64,000 nt of DNA from Fuerstiella sp. (lineage in GTDB: Bacteria; Planctomycetota; Planctomycetia; Planctomycetales; Planctomycetaceae). The stretch covers positions 62,001 through 126,000 of the forward strand of contig JABABI010000005.1 in assembly GCA_014238335.1 (NCBI GenBank). Direction: 5' to 3'. The notes beneath the pieces are model-generated. The model was not told the DNA's origin and ran no database searches. It saw only the letters and a list, made by a program, of their open reading frames with translations. Below are positions 1 through 12,338 of this stretch, piece after piece. The translations under genes were made by a program, and so were the position numbers. How positions within the stretch are numbered: position 1 is the first letter of the stretch; the number at the start of each line of letters is the position of its first letter.

Positions 1-1
1 G

Positions 2-1282
<1,281 letters not shown>

Positions 1283-1297
1283 TCACAGGACACCGTT

Positions 1298-1696
1298 GTG
1301 GCTGACCTTCGTTTAGTTTTGGTAACACCCGAAAAGACTCTTTTCGACCGCCCCGTAGCGTCGATTCGTGTCCCTCTGTTTGACGGTAGCGCCGGGATAT
1401 ATCCGGCTCGAGCGCCGTTGGTCGGGCGTCTGGGCATCGGCGAACTGGTGCTAACCGGTACGGACGGCGTTAGCCAGTCGTACTTTGTGGAAGGTGGCTT
1501 CGTCCAGGTGAAAGGTGAGCAGGTTTCTGTTCTGACCAACGGAGCGATACCGGTTTCAGAGATCAGCCGCGCAGCGGCAGCTGCAGAGCTTGAGCAGGCG
1601 CGGGCGGAGAAGGCCACGTCGGAAGAGGAGTTGAATTCGCTGTCCAGAAAATTGGAACGAGCTCGCAAACTGGTCCGCATGGCGACCGTTGATTAG
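1298..1696 (+). CDS. atpC: ATP synthase F1 subunit epsilon
   Basis: Epsilon subunit of ATP synthase, part of the central stalk that couples rotation to catalysis and inhibits ATP hydrolysis. The 132-residue protein has the usual N-terminal beta-sandwich (residues about 1–85, with PLFDGSAGIYPARAPLVGRLGIGEL matching the family's conserved entry loop in part) and a C-terminal helical hairpin rich in Ala/Glu/Arg (about 88–130). The start is GTG at 1298, preceded by a CACAGGA ribosome-binding stretch. It lies directly after atpD on the same strand and is surely co-transcribed. The length is at the short end of the family range but complete. Confidence 0.95.
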   Translation: MADLRLVLVTPEKTLFDRPVASIRVPLFDGSAGIYPARAPLVGRLGIGELVLTGTDGVSQSYFVEGGFVQVKGEQVSVLTNGAIPVSEISRAAAAAELEQARAEKATSEEELNSLSRKLERARKLVRMATVD

Positions 1697-1776
1697 ATAG
1701 CGGAAACAGGTTTTAACAGAGCATTAAATGACTGACTCCGAGCTCTGGTTCGGACAGACCACCGAAGGTGGAACCC

Positions 1777-2016
1777 ATGGCCAAGAAATTTGACGCTCGA
1801 ATTGACGATCTGGTGATGGAAACCCGAACAAACTGGGATCCGTCCGTGGGAGATTTGTCAGGAGATGACCGCCGCTGGGTCGCGACTGCGATTCACAACA
1901 GTCCAGAAACCGCAGCTAATATTGCGTACGAACGCAGCCACACAGGTTTCACTCGCACGATCACTGTAACGCTCGAAGACATTCAGAGACTATACCTGGC
2001 CCGCGAAGGAGCCTGA
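1777..2016 (+). CDS. small conserved-looking hypothetical protein
   Basis: An 79-residue soluble, acidic protein that I do not recognise. I prefer the ATG at 1777 to the in-frame GTG at 1768, because a GAAGGTGGA ribosome-binding stretch sits a few bases before the ATG. The sequence is mixed alpha/beta with no signal peptide, membrane segment or cysteine. It follows atpC by about 80 bases on the same strand and could be read through from the atp operon. The third-codon composition resembles that of its neighbours, which supports it being a real gene. No function is proposed. Confidence 0.6.
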   Translation: MAKKFDARIDDLVMETRTNWDPSVGDLSGDDRRWVATAIHNSPETAANIAYERSHTGFTRTITVTLEDIQRLYLAREGA

Positions 2017-2146
2017 GTCAGTCTGGTGGTGTGACAGCGACGGTAATTCAGAATCACAGTCCAGCCGGCGTGTTCACGATGGCGGGCCTGTCGGCTGCGA
2101 CACGAAACGACTTTGCCCCCAAGGGCGAAGTCGCAAGGGGCTGTTT

Positions 2147-3472
2147 ATGTTTTTGGATCGACGAACGTTCCTGCAGGTTTCCGCTTTGGTGACAGCCGCA
2201 ACGACCGCCGCTGACAGCTGTTCATCACCGGAAAGCGGCACAGAAGAATCGCTGTCAGCACACCTGAATCCCAAAGTCCAGCACGCTCGCGAAGTCGCTC
2301 TGAAGATTCTGAAGCCGACGAGCAAGCAGCTGGAACACGGTCTTCGTCTGCACGCTGCATCGCTGGTCTTTGACGCTTACGGTTTTGCTCCACGTGCCGC
2401 TGTGGACGGCGCAGCATTAGCAGCAGCTGTGGCAGCCGGCGCATCGGCCGCCGAGCTGAAGGATATGCGCGAAGATATGACGATGACTCGTTGTGTCAGC
2501 GATCCCGCAGAACAAAGCGAGTATCTGGATGCGTGGCGAGCCTCAGGGGTGACGTGTATTTTTCAGAATGCCGGCGAAGAAGGACAGGACCCGCAGCGAC
2601 TGATAAAACGTCTGAGCCACTTTACGTATGCAACCGACATGCTGAAGCAGTTTGTCGTAAAGGCGGCCGTCCCGGACGACATTTCTGAGGCGAAGAAACA
2701 GGGCAAACACTGTCTGTACATGACCGGTAATGGCGTACCACTCGCGCAGCAGTGGATTTCTCAGCAGGACGAACTTCGTTACGTCAGCGTCTTTTTTCAC
2801 CTGGGAATCCGGATGATGCATCTGACATATCAGCGCCGTAACATGATTGGCGACGGTTGTGGAGAAGAATCGAACGCGGGACTCAGCGATTTCGGCCGTT
2901 CGGCCATTGCTGAGATGAATCGAATCGGTGTCATTCCGGATTGTGCACATTCCGGCTGGCAGACCAGTCTTGAAGCAGCGAAGGTATCCAGCAAACCTGT
3001 CGTGGCCAGCCATTCCGTGTGTGGTGGCATCTACCCTCACATTCGCAGCAAACCGGATGAGGTCATCAGGGCGATTGCTGACAGCGGTGGCTACATCGGC
3101 ATCTGCTGCGTTCCTCGTTATTTGCGTGGCACGGGAGATATAACCGCGCTGCTGGATCACGTCGATTACGTTGTTCGTAAATTTGGCATCGATCGTGTGG
3201 CGATTGGCACGGACGTGGCCTACACATCGCAGCATTACGCCGCGGAAAGCAGGAAAGTGCCACGTCAGCCAAAAGCCAGAGCGGAATTCCGTTCGTTGTG
3301 GCCGAAAGACGATTTCGAAACCACGGCAACCATGACGGACAGCATCGCCTGGACAAACTGGCCGTTGTTCACTGTCGGGATGGTGCAGCGCGGTTACAGT
3401 GACGACGACATCCGTAAGGTGCTGGGCGGCAATGTGATGCGCGTGGCACGGGAATCGCTGACAGCGGGCTGA
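2147..3472 (+). CDS. exported membrane-dipeptidase-like protein (peptidase M19 family)
   Basis: A 441-residue member of the M19 renal-dipeptidase family, zinc TIM-barrel enzymes that cleave dipeptides. The N-terminus MFLDRRTFLQ followed by an Ala/Thr-rich stretch is a twin-arginine-type signal, so the protein should be exported. Family landmarks present are EMNRIGVIPDCAHSG (His268), KPVVASHS (His289) and VAIGTDV (Asp356), which correspond to metal and catalytic ligands. The first-strand HxD zinc pair that normally reads like DGHND is not seen; the matching place reads VFDAYG (residues 74–79). The LTH motif reads LTY. It may therefore be a divergent or differently metallated member. The start ATG at 2147 is preceded by AAGGGG. 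It stands alone on its strand. Confidence 0.85.
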   Translation: MFLDRRTFLQVSALVTAATTAADSCSSPESGTEESLSAHLNPKVQHAREVALKILKPTSKQLEHGLRLHAASLVFDAYGFAPRAAVDGAALAAAVAAGASAAELKDMREDMTMTRCVSDPAEQSEYLDAWRASGVTCIFQNAGEEGQDPQRLIKRLSHFTYATDMLKQFVVKAAVPDDISEAKKQGKHCLYMTGNGVPLAQQWISQQDELRYVSVFFHLGIRMMHLTYQRRNMIGDGCGEESNAGLSDFGRSAIAEMNRIGVIPDCAHSGWQTSLEAAKVSSKPVVASHSVCGGIYPHIRSKPDEVIRAIADSGGYIGICCVPRYLRGTGDITALLDHVDYVVRKFGIDRVAIGTDVAYTSQHYAAESRKVPRQPKARAEFRSLWPKDDFETTATMTDSIAWTNWPLFTVGMVQRGYSDDDIRKVLGGNVMRVARESLTAG

Positions 3473-3579
3473 AACGGTCTGCAGAAAACAGGTGTGGCAC
3501 TCGGCGTATTCCTGACAGATGGACCCTGGAACCGTTCGTTCCGCTGATCACGCTGTCGTTTCTCCACATGTGCCGTCGC

Positions 3580-3595
3580 GTTGCGAAAACGCAAC
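3580..3595. repeat. short hairpin upstream of the PilZ gene
   Basis: A 6-base perfect inverted repeat (GTTGCG, AAAA loop, CGCAAC) in the 250-base gap between the dipeptidase-like gene and the PilZ gene. It could form a small hairpin in the leader or tail transcript. There is no T-run after it, so it is not a standard terminator. Confidence 0.3.
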
Positions 3596-3724
3596 CTATG
3601 GTGCGGTAGAAACGCAACGTTCCTGCACGACTGGACGGCCGGGGATTACCAGCCCTATGTGGTTCTCCACACGCTCCTCTCAGCCGACTGCTCAATCGTT
3701 TACACCACATTTCGGGAATTCGAC

Positions 3725-4540
3725 ATGAGGCCGTCAATCGCAAATCGTCTGGTCCGTCGTATGAAGCGGACATCTCTGCAGCCATCTTTATGGACGTGGC
3801 CGCGGCACCTTACAAAAGGTGAGCCGAACCCTGATTCGCGACTGCTGCAGCCGGTGATTTCGGAGTTGTCGGTGCAGCTGCGAATGTCGAACGATGACTT
3901 CGTCCACGCGTCTGTTTACGCTTTGACCCAACACGATATTGTGCTGAAGGTCCCAAGTCACAACGACGTTCCGGTAGGCGGGCAGGTTGTTGAAGTCACC
4001 GTCTGCTGCGGTGATTGGAAAGTTGTGTCCTCGCAAAAATGTATCCTGCACTGGGCAGGTGACATTAATGGCAGCTCTGTTGTCGCCGGATTCGTCCTGG
4101 ACTCATTCGGCGAGACAGTGCGGCAGTGGATTCCCGCCGAAGCACGGAATGACATTCGTTTCCCGGTGTTTCTACCCGCTGAGATCACCGTCGACGATGA
4201 TTATGATGTCACTGGTCAGATCGTCGATTATTCACTGAACGGCGTTCGTCTGCTGACAAAAGAACCAATTGAACTGGAAAAGGATTACACAACCACCGTC
4301 AAGATGCAGCACTCATCCGTTAAGCTGAGGTTACGACCGCGCTGGGTGTTTGATGCCGGTACGGGGCACCAGATCGGCTGCACCATACCACCAGAACAGG
4401 GTGCCCTGCTAGCCTGCCGGTTTCATGCTCAGTCGCCCGTTCGCCCGACGCCAATGCATCCACGAACTATGAACTGGGATGGCCATGTCGACACAGACGA
4501 CAGCGAGATTCCATTCGGTACCGAGCTTCCGCTCGATTGA
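3725..4540 (+). CDS. PilZ-domain protein, probable c-di-GMP receptor
   Basis: A 271-residue cytoplasmic protein whose C-terminal half is a PilZ domain. The two signatures that bind cyclic di-GMP are intact: RNDIR (RxxxR, residues 141–145) and DYSLNG (DxSxxG, residues 168–173). The first 130 residues form an additional beta-rich domain resembling the YcgR-type N-terminal domain seen before PilZ in flagellar-brake and related proteins; that assignment is an inference. The frame is open upstream to 3581, but the start at ATG 3725 gives a plausible N-terminus; ATG 3761 is an alternative. No flagellar or pilus gene is nearby, so the output of this receptor cannot be read from context. Confidence 0.85.
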   Translation: MRPSIANRLVRRMKRTSLQPSLWTWPRHLTKGEPNPDSRLLQPVISELSVQLRMSNDDFVHASVYALTQHDIVLKVPSHNDVPVGGQVVEVTVCCGDWKVVSSQKCILHWAGDINGSSVVAGFVLDSFGETVRQWIPAEARNDIRFPVFLPAEITVDDDYDVTGQIVDYSLNGVRLLTKEPIELEKDYTTTVKMQHSSVKLRLRPRWVFDAGTGHQIGCTIPPEQGALLACRFHAQSPVRPTPMHPRTMNWDGHVDTDDSEIPFGTELPLD

Positions 4541-4609
4541 CCTTCACCGTTTGGGAATCGCCTGGTCCTAACCCTGGATGCCAGGTTGCCCGGGACCTGC
4601 ATACGTGAA

Positions 4610-5754
4610 TCAGGTTGAAAGATTTCGTAGTCTCTCAATAACGGCCTGAATTCGGCGCGCCGCTTCCGAAACCTCTCCCGATGTGTTTTGGCGACTGACG
4701 GAAAACCGCACTGAGCTCAGACAGACATCTGATGGGCAGCCCATGGCCACCAACGCGGGCGCCGGTTCGGCGGACCCGCTGGCGCACGTGCTTCCCAGTG
4801 AACATGCCACCCCCTGCAGATCCAGATTGACCAGTATCGCCTCACCGCTTAGCCCCGGAAACGCGATGCTGAGCGTGTTGGGCAGTCTCGGCGCATCGAT
4901 GCCATGAACGACGGTTGGTCCGCAGTGCTGCTGCAGGTGACTTTGCAACTGATCGCGCATGGCCTGGATGTGCTTCGCGTGAGTTGGCTGATCCGCTGCG
5001 AATGATTCCATGGCCTTCGCCATTCCTGCGATCAACGGTACCGGCTCAGTGCCAGCCCGGCGACCGGATTCCTGGTGACCTCCGTCCAGCAGCGGTGGCA
5101 GCTGCACTCCGCGTCGCAGTAACAGGCCACCGACCCCCCGAGGTCCGTGAAACTTATGAGCTCCGAACGCCAGAGCTGTGGCATTCAGTTCGCGAAAACT
5201 GACAGGGATTTTGCCCACCGCCTGCACGGCATCAATCAACAGTGGCACCCGATGTTTTGCACACAGCGCCGACAGCTGTGACAGGTCCTGGATAACGCCG
5301 GTCTCGTTGTGAGCCAGAATTACGGTGACGAGTTTCAGGTCATTCCATGGCAGGTCGTCGTACTGGTTGTCGAGCAGTCGTCCGGCCGCATCAACATGCA
5401 GCGTGACCAGTCTCAATCCGGTCTGCCGAGCACGCTCACAGGCAGCGGTCGTCGCGGGATGTTCGCCAGACGTGAGTGCAATCGCGCCTGTTCGCCCCAG
5501 TGTCAGTCCGTAGACCGCTGCGTTGATGGACTCCGTGCCGCCACTGGTGAAAATCACCTCGGACGGATCCGCACCCAAAATGTCCGCAATTGAATCGCGA
5601 CACCGGTCCAGAACCGGTCGTGCGTCTCGGCCGAAACTATGCTGACTTCCCGGATTTGCGAATGCCGTCTGCCACGTCACGGCCATCGTCTCTGCCACTT
5701 CAGACAGAATCTGAGTAGTCGCGTTGTTGTCCAGATAGATTCGTTCCGGGGACA

Positions 5755-5755
<1 letters not shown>
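4610..5755 (-). CDS. cysteine desulfurase, NifS/IscS type
   Basis: A 381-residue PLP enzyme that takes sulfur from cysteine, giving alanine and an enzyme persulfide for Fe–S cluster or thio-cofactor assembly. Landmarks are YLDNNATT at the N-terminus, GEHPATTAA with the His that stacks on PLP, DAVQAVGK with the PLP-binding Asp, the PLP lysine in AHKFHGPRG (about Lys201) and the catalytic Cys in GSTCASGS (about Cys324). The ATG at 5755 overlaps the stop of the upstream gene by one base (TGATG), indicating translational coupling to an exported sugar-isomerase-like protein, an unexpected partner. No iscU, iscA or thiI gene is nearby. An in-frame TTG at 5758 is a less likely start. Confidence 0.93.
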
Positions 5756-6705
<950 letters not shown>

Positions 6706-6935
6706 AGGTTGCCTTTTCAGAAATAGACTGTGCGTTGTGACGCTCCGAAAGAATCATCAGGAATTGTCTGGTACACGGATGTTACCAGCGCAGCCAGCGG
6801 GTTTGCCGTCCGACTGCAGAATAATCTGCCACGTTTTCGGGCGACAGCGTATTACGCCATGATTCATGGCCGCGAAAAACGCTTTGTGGTCTGTTCCGTA
6901 TGCTTCTTACGGGCTATGTGTTTTCGTTAACCGCT

Positions 6936-9425
6936 CTACGGCTGGTCGGCGGCTGCAAGTACGTCAAGACTGCCGCGGACAGCACCGTACATGGCCACCA
7001 GCCGTTGTGTTGGCGTGGAAATTGTTCCGTTAAGAGCGGTCAGAACCTCACTCAGCATTCCTCGGCGAGTCATTCTTCGCGCCACCGTCTCATAACAGGA
7101 TTCTCGCCACGCCGGATCTTTCAGCGCGCTGATCGTCTTCAGCACAGCAGCGGGGGAATCAGCCTTGTCAGCAACACATGCAACGATGTAGACAGCCGTT
7201 GCCGCCCGCAGCCCCGGAACACTTGCCCCCTTATCCAGTGTAGCCACGCCTTTCGCTGTCGCGTCATTTCGATAGATTTGAGCGGCAGAGACCAGGCCAT
7301 CCACAGCCGCGAATTCTGCAACTGCGTCTGAGCGCCCGGAAATCAGTACGGCAAGTGATGGGTCCACAGTCAGCGCCTCGGGCAGATCCTGACCGGAACA
7401 GGCCGCGGCAACGAACAACAGACCACTAAGTCCATCGAGTCCGACTTCCTGCCGCAGACCATCATTCGCCGCCATCGCCTGCTGGACGGCGATCGCTCCA
7501 CCGCCGTCGACCACACGAGCCAGACTCGAAATCAAACGCAGCCGTCGTTCCTCGGCGGCACGCGAAAAACGGTCGATGCCACGGCGATAGGCAATGAATT
7601 TTATCTTCACCTGGCCGACATCCGACAGGCCGAGCTCCTGCTCAATCTGTTGTTGAACCTGCCTTTCGTTTTTTTCGATTTCAGTCGACGCTTTTCTGAT
7701 GTCAGCCGTGGGTGGCAGCACTGAGGTCATGAGGTGATACATCGTCTGAATGTTTTTTACGGCAGCAGCTTCATCGCCTCTTTTAATGCAGGCGACTGCG
7801 AAGTCAGCAATGCTTTCTGTCTGAAGTCTGAACGCAGACAGATCAGGAGTTTTTGTGGCGATGACTGTGGCGATATCGGGCATCGGCATGGTTGCCGCGT
7901 CGGAAACAGCAGATGCGGCCTCAGAGGCTTTCGCCCAGAATGCGTCGGCAGCGTGCCCCTGTGACAGCACCGCTCTGGTTCTCAGCGCTGATTCAGTACC
8001 ATTCACTGCTGCTGCCGCGACAAGAGCTTCTTTTGCCGCAGCGTCTGCATGCGCTGCAACCATCTGTTCGGCAACAACCGCAAACGTATCGCTGGCCGTG
8101 AGGCCCTTCTGCGACCCGCCCCACCGAGCTGCGGATTCCCATTGGCCGAGCGTTGCAAGATGCACAGCCACAGCGGTCATAATTGGTTCGTTCCATGAGA
8201 ACACTTGCAGCGGTGGCAAGGGCAGCTGATCAGCATCAGACAAAGCAGATGCCGTGGATACCCAGGCCGCATGGCGGACCGCATCGATCTGCGAAGAAAC
8301 TGACTTATCGCGCTGCAGACTGGTAAGAAGCGATGCAGCCCCGGCCACGTCGTCGGAATCAACCAGCATGGCGGCCAGAGAAACCGCGGATTCCAGAGCA
8401 ACACCACCGGATTTTGGAATGCCACCGGCGAGCGACTTTGCCTCGCCCAAAAGTTTAGTCGCAGCAGTGTCGTCTCCAGCTAACCGATGTTTCCAATACT
8501 CGGCACTCAGCGGTTCGATCCGATAATAGGCGGTGTCCCGTCCGGTCTGACCGGCAACGACCTTCATTTGTGCAAATTCTGTCTGCGCTTCATCCGGCAT
8601 GCCCAGACGAAGCCACGCGTCACCGGTCAGCCGCCGACAAAATACCTTATCGCGATTGCCGTTCTCACGCGATGTTCTGACCATTTTCTGGACCAGTTCG
8701 ATGGCCTTGCTTCGGTAGTCTGTCTCCTGCTGCGCAACCGGATTTTTCACAGTTGGATTAACGTCGTCAGGCGATCCCGAATCATCGGCGTCATCAACAG
8801 AATCGAACTTGGACATGTCGTACGGCTGTTGCAGGTTCTTTTCGTCACCTGACGGACGATTGAGCACAAACCCCAACCCCAAAGTCGCCGCCAGCAGGAC
8901 AGCAGCGACAATGCCGTACATAACCATGGGGTTTTTCGCCGACGACGGTTCTGCCAGTTTTTTTTCAGTGGCGAGCGCTTCGTCACTGATCCGCGCTGGG
9001 GCTCGGGCCTTGACGGCTGATTCCTCACCCGGTGGGGTAAAAACAGGAACCATGCATTCTTTGTTCGCACACTTAACCTGTTTGCCGACGGCTGACTTTG
9101 GAATGAATCCCTGCGTATCGCACATCGGGCAGACAACACGGTGCAGATGCCCCTTCACCGGCTTGCGAGCACACTGAATCGCCTTCACGGCAGTCGGACT
9201 CTGAGCCACAGAAAACGGATCGTCGCTGGCAGGTACATCCGGTTTCGCCGCAGGTTTTCTCTTGTCGACAGCGGGGTCGGCAGGCTTCCTGGTTTTCGGT
9301 TTGGCGTCCCCGGGCTTGCTCGCTTTTTTTGAAGACCCGTCCATCGCAGAGCCGCAGAATGGACAATCCTGGGCGTCGTCATCCAGTACTGACTGGCCGC
9401 ACGAGGGACAAGTTGGGAAATCCAT
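6936..9425 (-). CDS. membrane-anchored zinc-ribbon protein with large helical-repeat domain
   Basis: An 829-residue protein of unknown function. The start at ATG 9425 is preferred over an upstream in-frame extension because the protein then opens directly with a zinc ribbon (CPSCG and CPFCG, residues about 5–26). A charged Lys/Pro-rich linker follows, then a second zinc ribbon (CPMCD ... CANKEC, around residues 100–120) and one transmembrane helix (MVMYGIVAAVLLAATLGLGF, about residues 167–186). The remaining 640 residues are Ala-rich helices resembling TPR or similar repeats. The arrangement suggests an inner-membrane anchor with cytoplasmic zinc ribbons and a large domain on the other side. 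Such zinc-ribbon/TPR proteins are common in planctomycetes. It lies divergently from the Fn3-like surface protein gene. Confidence 0.75.
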   Translation of the reverse strand: MDFPTCPSCGQSVLDDDAQDCPFCGSAMDGSSKKASKPGDAKPKTRKPADPAVDKRKPAAKPDVPASDDPFSVAQSPTAVKAIQCARKPVKGHLHRVVCPMCDTQGFIPKSAVGKQVKCANKECMVPVFTPPGEESAVKARAPARISDEALATEKKLAEPSSAKNPMVMYGIVAAVLLAATLGLGFVLNRPSGDEKNLQQPYDMSKFDSVDDADDSGSPDDVNPTVKNPVAQQETDYRSKAIELVQKMVRTSRENGNRDKVFCRRLTGDAWLRLGMPDEAQTEFAQMKVVAGQTGRDTAYYRIEPLSAEYWKHRLAGDDTAATKLLGEAKSLAGGIPKSGGVALESAVSLAAMLVDSDDVAGAASLLTSLQRDKSVSSQIDAVRHAAWVSTASALSDADQLPLPPLQVFSWNEPIMTAVAVHLATLGQWESAARWGGSQKGLTASDTFAVVAEQMVAAHADAAAKEALVAAAAVNGTESALRTRAVLSQGHAADAFWAKASEAASAVSDAATMPMPDIATVIATKTPDLSAFRLQTESIADFAVACIKRGDEAAAVKNIQTMYHLMTSVLPPTADIRKASTEIEKNERQVQQQIEQELGLSDVGQVKIKFIAYRRGIDRFSRAAEERRLRLISSLARVVDGGGAIAVQQAMAANDGLRQEVGLDGLSGLLFVAAACSGQDLPEALTVDPSLAVLISGRSDAVAEFAAVDGLVSAAQIYRNDATAKGVATLDKGASVPGLRAATAVYIVACVADKADSPAAVLKTISALKDPAWRESCYETVARRMTRRGMLSEVLTALNGTISTPTQRLVAMYGAVRGSLDVLAAADQP

Positions 9426-10016
9426 GACAATTACTTTCCGAAGTGAGCTGACTGTGCCGGACTGGTCTTCCGGAATGGGCAGCAAACTGATGATTCGATG
9501 GGCGACACACGTCGACACGGAGTTGCGGTGTTCGACCGTGCATCGTTGTGACAGGGCGATTCAGATTTTATCCCTTAGGTCTGCCGGACGCATCAAAGAA
9601 CGGCCAGCCTCAACTCTATCTTGACTGGAATGTGACGAATACTCAAATGACCGTGTGCCTGAACAGCAGGGTCACTCGGCAGACTCCGGCCATGCTGAAT
9701 ACCGATTGCAACGACTGTGACTTTGAATTGCACTGTGCTGACCGTGTTGGAAATCAGTCCGCACAACGTCTCCTAATTCAGCAGATTCTGCCGTTGCGTT
9801 GTTTCGAAAGGGAGTTGGGGGTGGAAAGTTAAGGGTCGTTTCGAATGTTCAGACTGGGCAATTCAGCGAATTGGCTGCGAGCTGGCTAGCAACACCTGTG
9901 GAAATCCGGGTGTTTCAACGTGTGTGCCGGTGGCGCCTTCCATTTCCGAGCGTCATGAAGGCGATACCGATTGGGGATACCACCTTTACTTGTTGGTTTC
10001 AACAACTGGAAAAACG
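9426..10016. other. 591-base intergenic region between divergent genes
   Basis: This gap separates the leftward zinc-ribbon protein gene from the rightward modular surface protein gene and must hold both promoters. I see no conserved coding frame, no strong inverted repeat and no RNA gene. Short open frames here have no recognisable motif and no ribosome-binding site that stands out. Confidence 0.5.
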
Positions 10017-12092
10017 ATGAACTTTACATCGCGACCGAAAATTCGTTCCGCAGCCCGTCGCCGTCTGCATTCTGGCAGCTCCGCCGAAATCGAAACATTT
10101 GAGGCCCGTCTGCTGCTGACGACCCCTGACATTCTGACACCCACGGGGACAGTTGAGGACGCAACGCCCGAATTCACCTGGCAGGCCGTCGACGACGCTG
10201 AGAGTTACGATCTGTGGGTCACAAGTCTGGAGACGTACGAAACGGTTTTGGTCGAGACGAGCATCGAGGGAACCTCGTTTACTCCCACAACCGATTTGTC
10301 TTTGGGCAAAATCCGAATCTGGGCACGGGCCAATTTGATGGGTGGCGGGACATCCGCATGGTCACCTGCCTCCGAAGCCATCATTCGCTCTGCGCCAGTG
10401 GTGACAGGTCCGGCTGGTCAGGGACCACGGCATTTGACAGCCGAGACCACTCCGGAGATCACATGGACCTCTGGTACCGTCGCAAATCGATTTCAGATCT
10501 GGGTATCAGATCTGACAGCCAAGGCCAGTGCCGAAGCCGCTGCGGCTGCCGCCGGTGTAACGACACCTGTTGATGTGTCGTTGTACGCTCAGCAGTATAC
10601 CGTGGACAATCTGACGCCGTCGCTGGACGCCAATGGAGATCCCGTTCTGGATGCCCATGGCAATCCGGTTTATCAGGAAGTTCGTTCGTTCGTGCTGCCT
10701 CAGGACCCGGCCGATTCGACCGCGGGAGACCGCGAATTAGGAACAGGGCGGTATGCCATCTGGGTTCGATCGATCGACCTGAGCGGCCGCATTTCGTCAT
10801 GGAGTGCGGGATATACGTTCGATGTCGGAGCAATACCGCAAAATCTGTGGCCGGATTCTCCATCGTTTGAGGAGTCGCCGACGCTCAGTTGGAATTCGGT
10901 GAACCGTGCTACTCACTACGAAGTTTACGTTTCCCGTCCCGGTGTCGCCGGACCGTTCTTTCGCTACACCCTGCCAGCGACCGCCAACGTCGCCAGGCAC
11001 TCGACTCAGATTCTGCAGTCACAGGCAGGAACACCGATTGTCGACAATGGTGATGGAGTCCTTACGGACGGTGAAACGCCGAAGCTTGACGCCGATGGCA
11101 ATCCCATTCCGTATCTGCTCGCCAACGGCGACTACAATTTCTGGGTGCGAGCCGTCAACATGGGAGAGGGCTTGCCCACGGTATACGGGGTGTGGAGTTC
11201 CACAACCAGTTTCAGCACGCTTGTAGGCCCCACCATCACCGCACCGGTGGCCGATCAGGGATTCGTAACGGCAGCCCTGCCCACCGTCGAATGGACGCCT
11301 ATTCACGGGGCGGCGCGGTACGAAATCCTTGTCCACAAATTCAACGCACGTCCTCCATTTCTTGAAGCAACGAGTACCTCGACCACTTATACCTTTGCAG
11401 AAACGTTGCCACAGGGCCAATACACGATCTGGGTTCGAGCGGTCGATACACGTGGTGATTTTTCACCGTGGAGCGCTCCCTTCGCAATCACCGCCACTGG
11501 CGGGCGCCCGGTAGTCACTTCGCCGACAGAATCGGAAGTCATCGACTTTCCTGTCTTTACCTGGGTGGCTGTTGACGGAGCGGCCTCATACGAAATCTGG
11601 GTCGCCTATCTTGGTGTCGATTTCACGTTTATCAATGTCGACGGCGTCACGGGTACCAGCTACATGGCCATCGACCCGCTGGACCCGAATTCGGAGCCGC
11701 TGAACAATGGCGACTATCGAGTCTGGGTACGAGCGATCTTTGCCGACGGCACCGAAGGGCCATGGAGCGTTCCGGTGACGTTTGTTGGCGGAATCGTTGT
11801 TGATGCGGATACAACTCAGGGACCGGTCGAATTGCTGGCCAGCATCGACGTGGCTTTGACAGAGACCGAAGTGGGACCCGTTACCCGATGGGTGCCCGAT
11901 GATCTGCCGTCCCAACGCCCATCAGTCTACGATGGCGATACTCCTGATGCCGGTCCGGAATCCGGAGCCGTCGAAGACCCCGCTGCGATGATCACTGAAA
12001 ATGCGGCGGCAAATGCCCTCCCCTCCGACGTTCTCGCTCGCATTGCTCAGCAGTGCATCGACACGGAATGGTGGGACAACAACGCCACCTGA
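10017..12092 (+). CDS. secreted modular protein with five Fn3-like repeats
   Basis: A 691-residue protein. The ATG at 10017 opens a basic N-terminus leading into FEARLLL (residues 28–34), the LE.R.LL-type motif found near the N-terminus of many large planctomycete secreted proteins. After it come five repeats of a beta-sandwich module, each starting near 'P.(F/L)(T/S/E)W..V..A..YE(I/L/V)(W/L/Y)V' and ending near '(G)(D/R/Q)Y.(I/V/F)WVRA(V/I)...G..S.WS'. They lie at about residues 45–130, 150–300, 310–430, 435–520 and 525–615. The last 75 residues are acidic and low in structure. Modules 2 and 3 carry long loops containing the phrase DANG(D/N)P, repeated. A cell-surface adhesin or scaffold role is inferred. 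It is a single-gene unit. Confidence 0.8.
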   Translation: MNFTSRPKIRSAARRRLHSGSSAEIETFEARLLLTTPDILTPTGTVEDATPEFTWQAVDDAESYDLWVTSLETYETVLVETSIEGTSFTPTTDLSLGKIRIWARANLMGGGTSAWSPASEAIIRSAPVVTGPAGQGPRHLTAETTPEITWTSGTVANRFQIWVSDLTAKASAEAAAAAAGVTTPVDVSLYAQQYTVDNLTPSLDANGDPVLDAHGNPVYQEVRSFVLPQDPADSTAGDRELGTGRYAIWVRSIDLSGRISSWSAGYTFDVGAIPQNLWPDSPSFEESPTLSWNSVNRATHYEVYVSRPGVAGPFFRYTLPATANVARHSTQILQSQAGTPIVDNGDGVLTDGETPKLDADGNPIPYLLANGDYNFWVRAVNMGEGLPTVYGVWSSTTSFSTLVGPTITAPVADQGFVTAALPTVEWTPIHGAARYEILVHKFNARPPFLEATSTSTTYTFAETLPQGQYTIWVRAVDTRGDFSPWSAPFAITATGGRPVVTSPTESEVIDFPVFTWVAVDGAASYEIWVAYLGVDFTFINVDGVTGTSYMAIDPLDPNSEPLNNGDYRVWVRAIFADGTEGPWSVPVTFVGGIVVDADTTQGPVELLASIDVALTETEVGPVTRWVPDDLPSQRPSVYDGDTPDAGPESGAVEDPAAMITENAAANALPSDVLARIAQQCIDTEWWDNNAT

Positions 12093-12338
12093 TTTGGCTG
12101 AACCAGCGGAAAGCCGTCAATCTGGTGAATACTGTGGTCCAGCAGGCGATGGCCGGTCTGTAGCTTTCGCTGAAACGACAAAGTACGCCGCAAACCCTTT
12201 CGTATTGGCGGTGTCTGGTTGCTCGAGGCGCCGGGTGTCCGTAGACTGATTGATTCAGTGCGGTGCCACGCCGTCGCTCGCTGCAGAGAACCCGTTTTTG
12301 CAGCAATTCCCTTGGTTTTCTGACAAAGTCCCCGTGAG

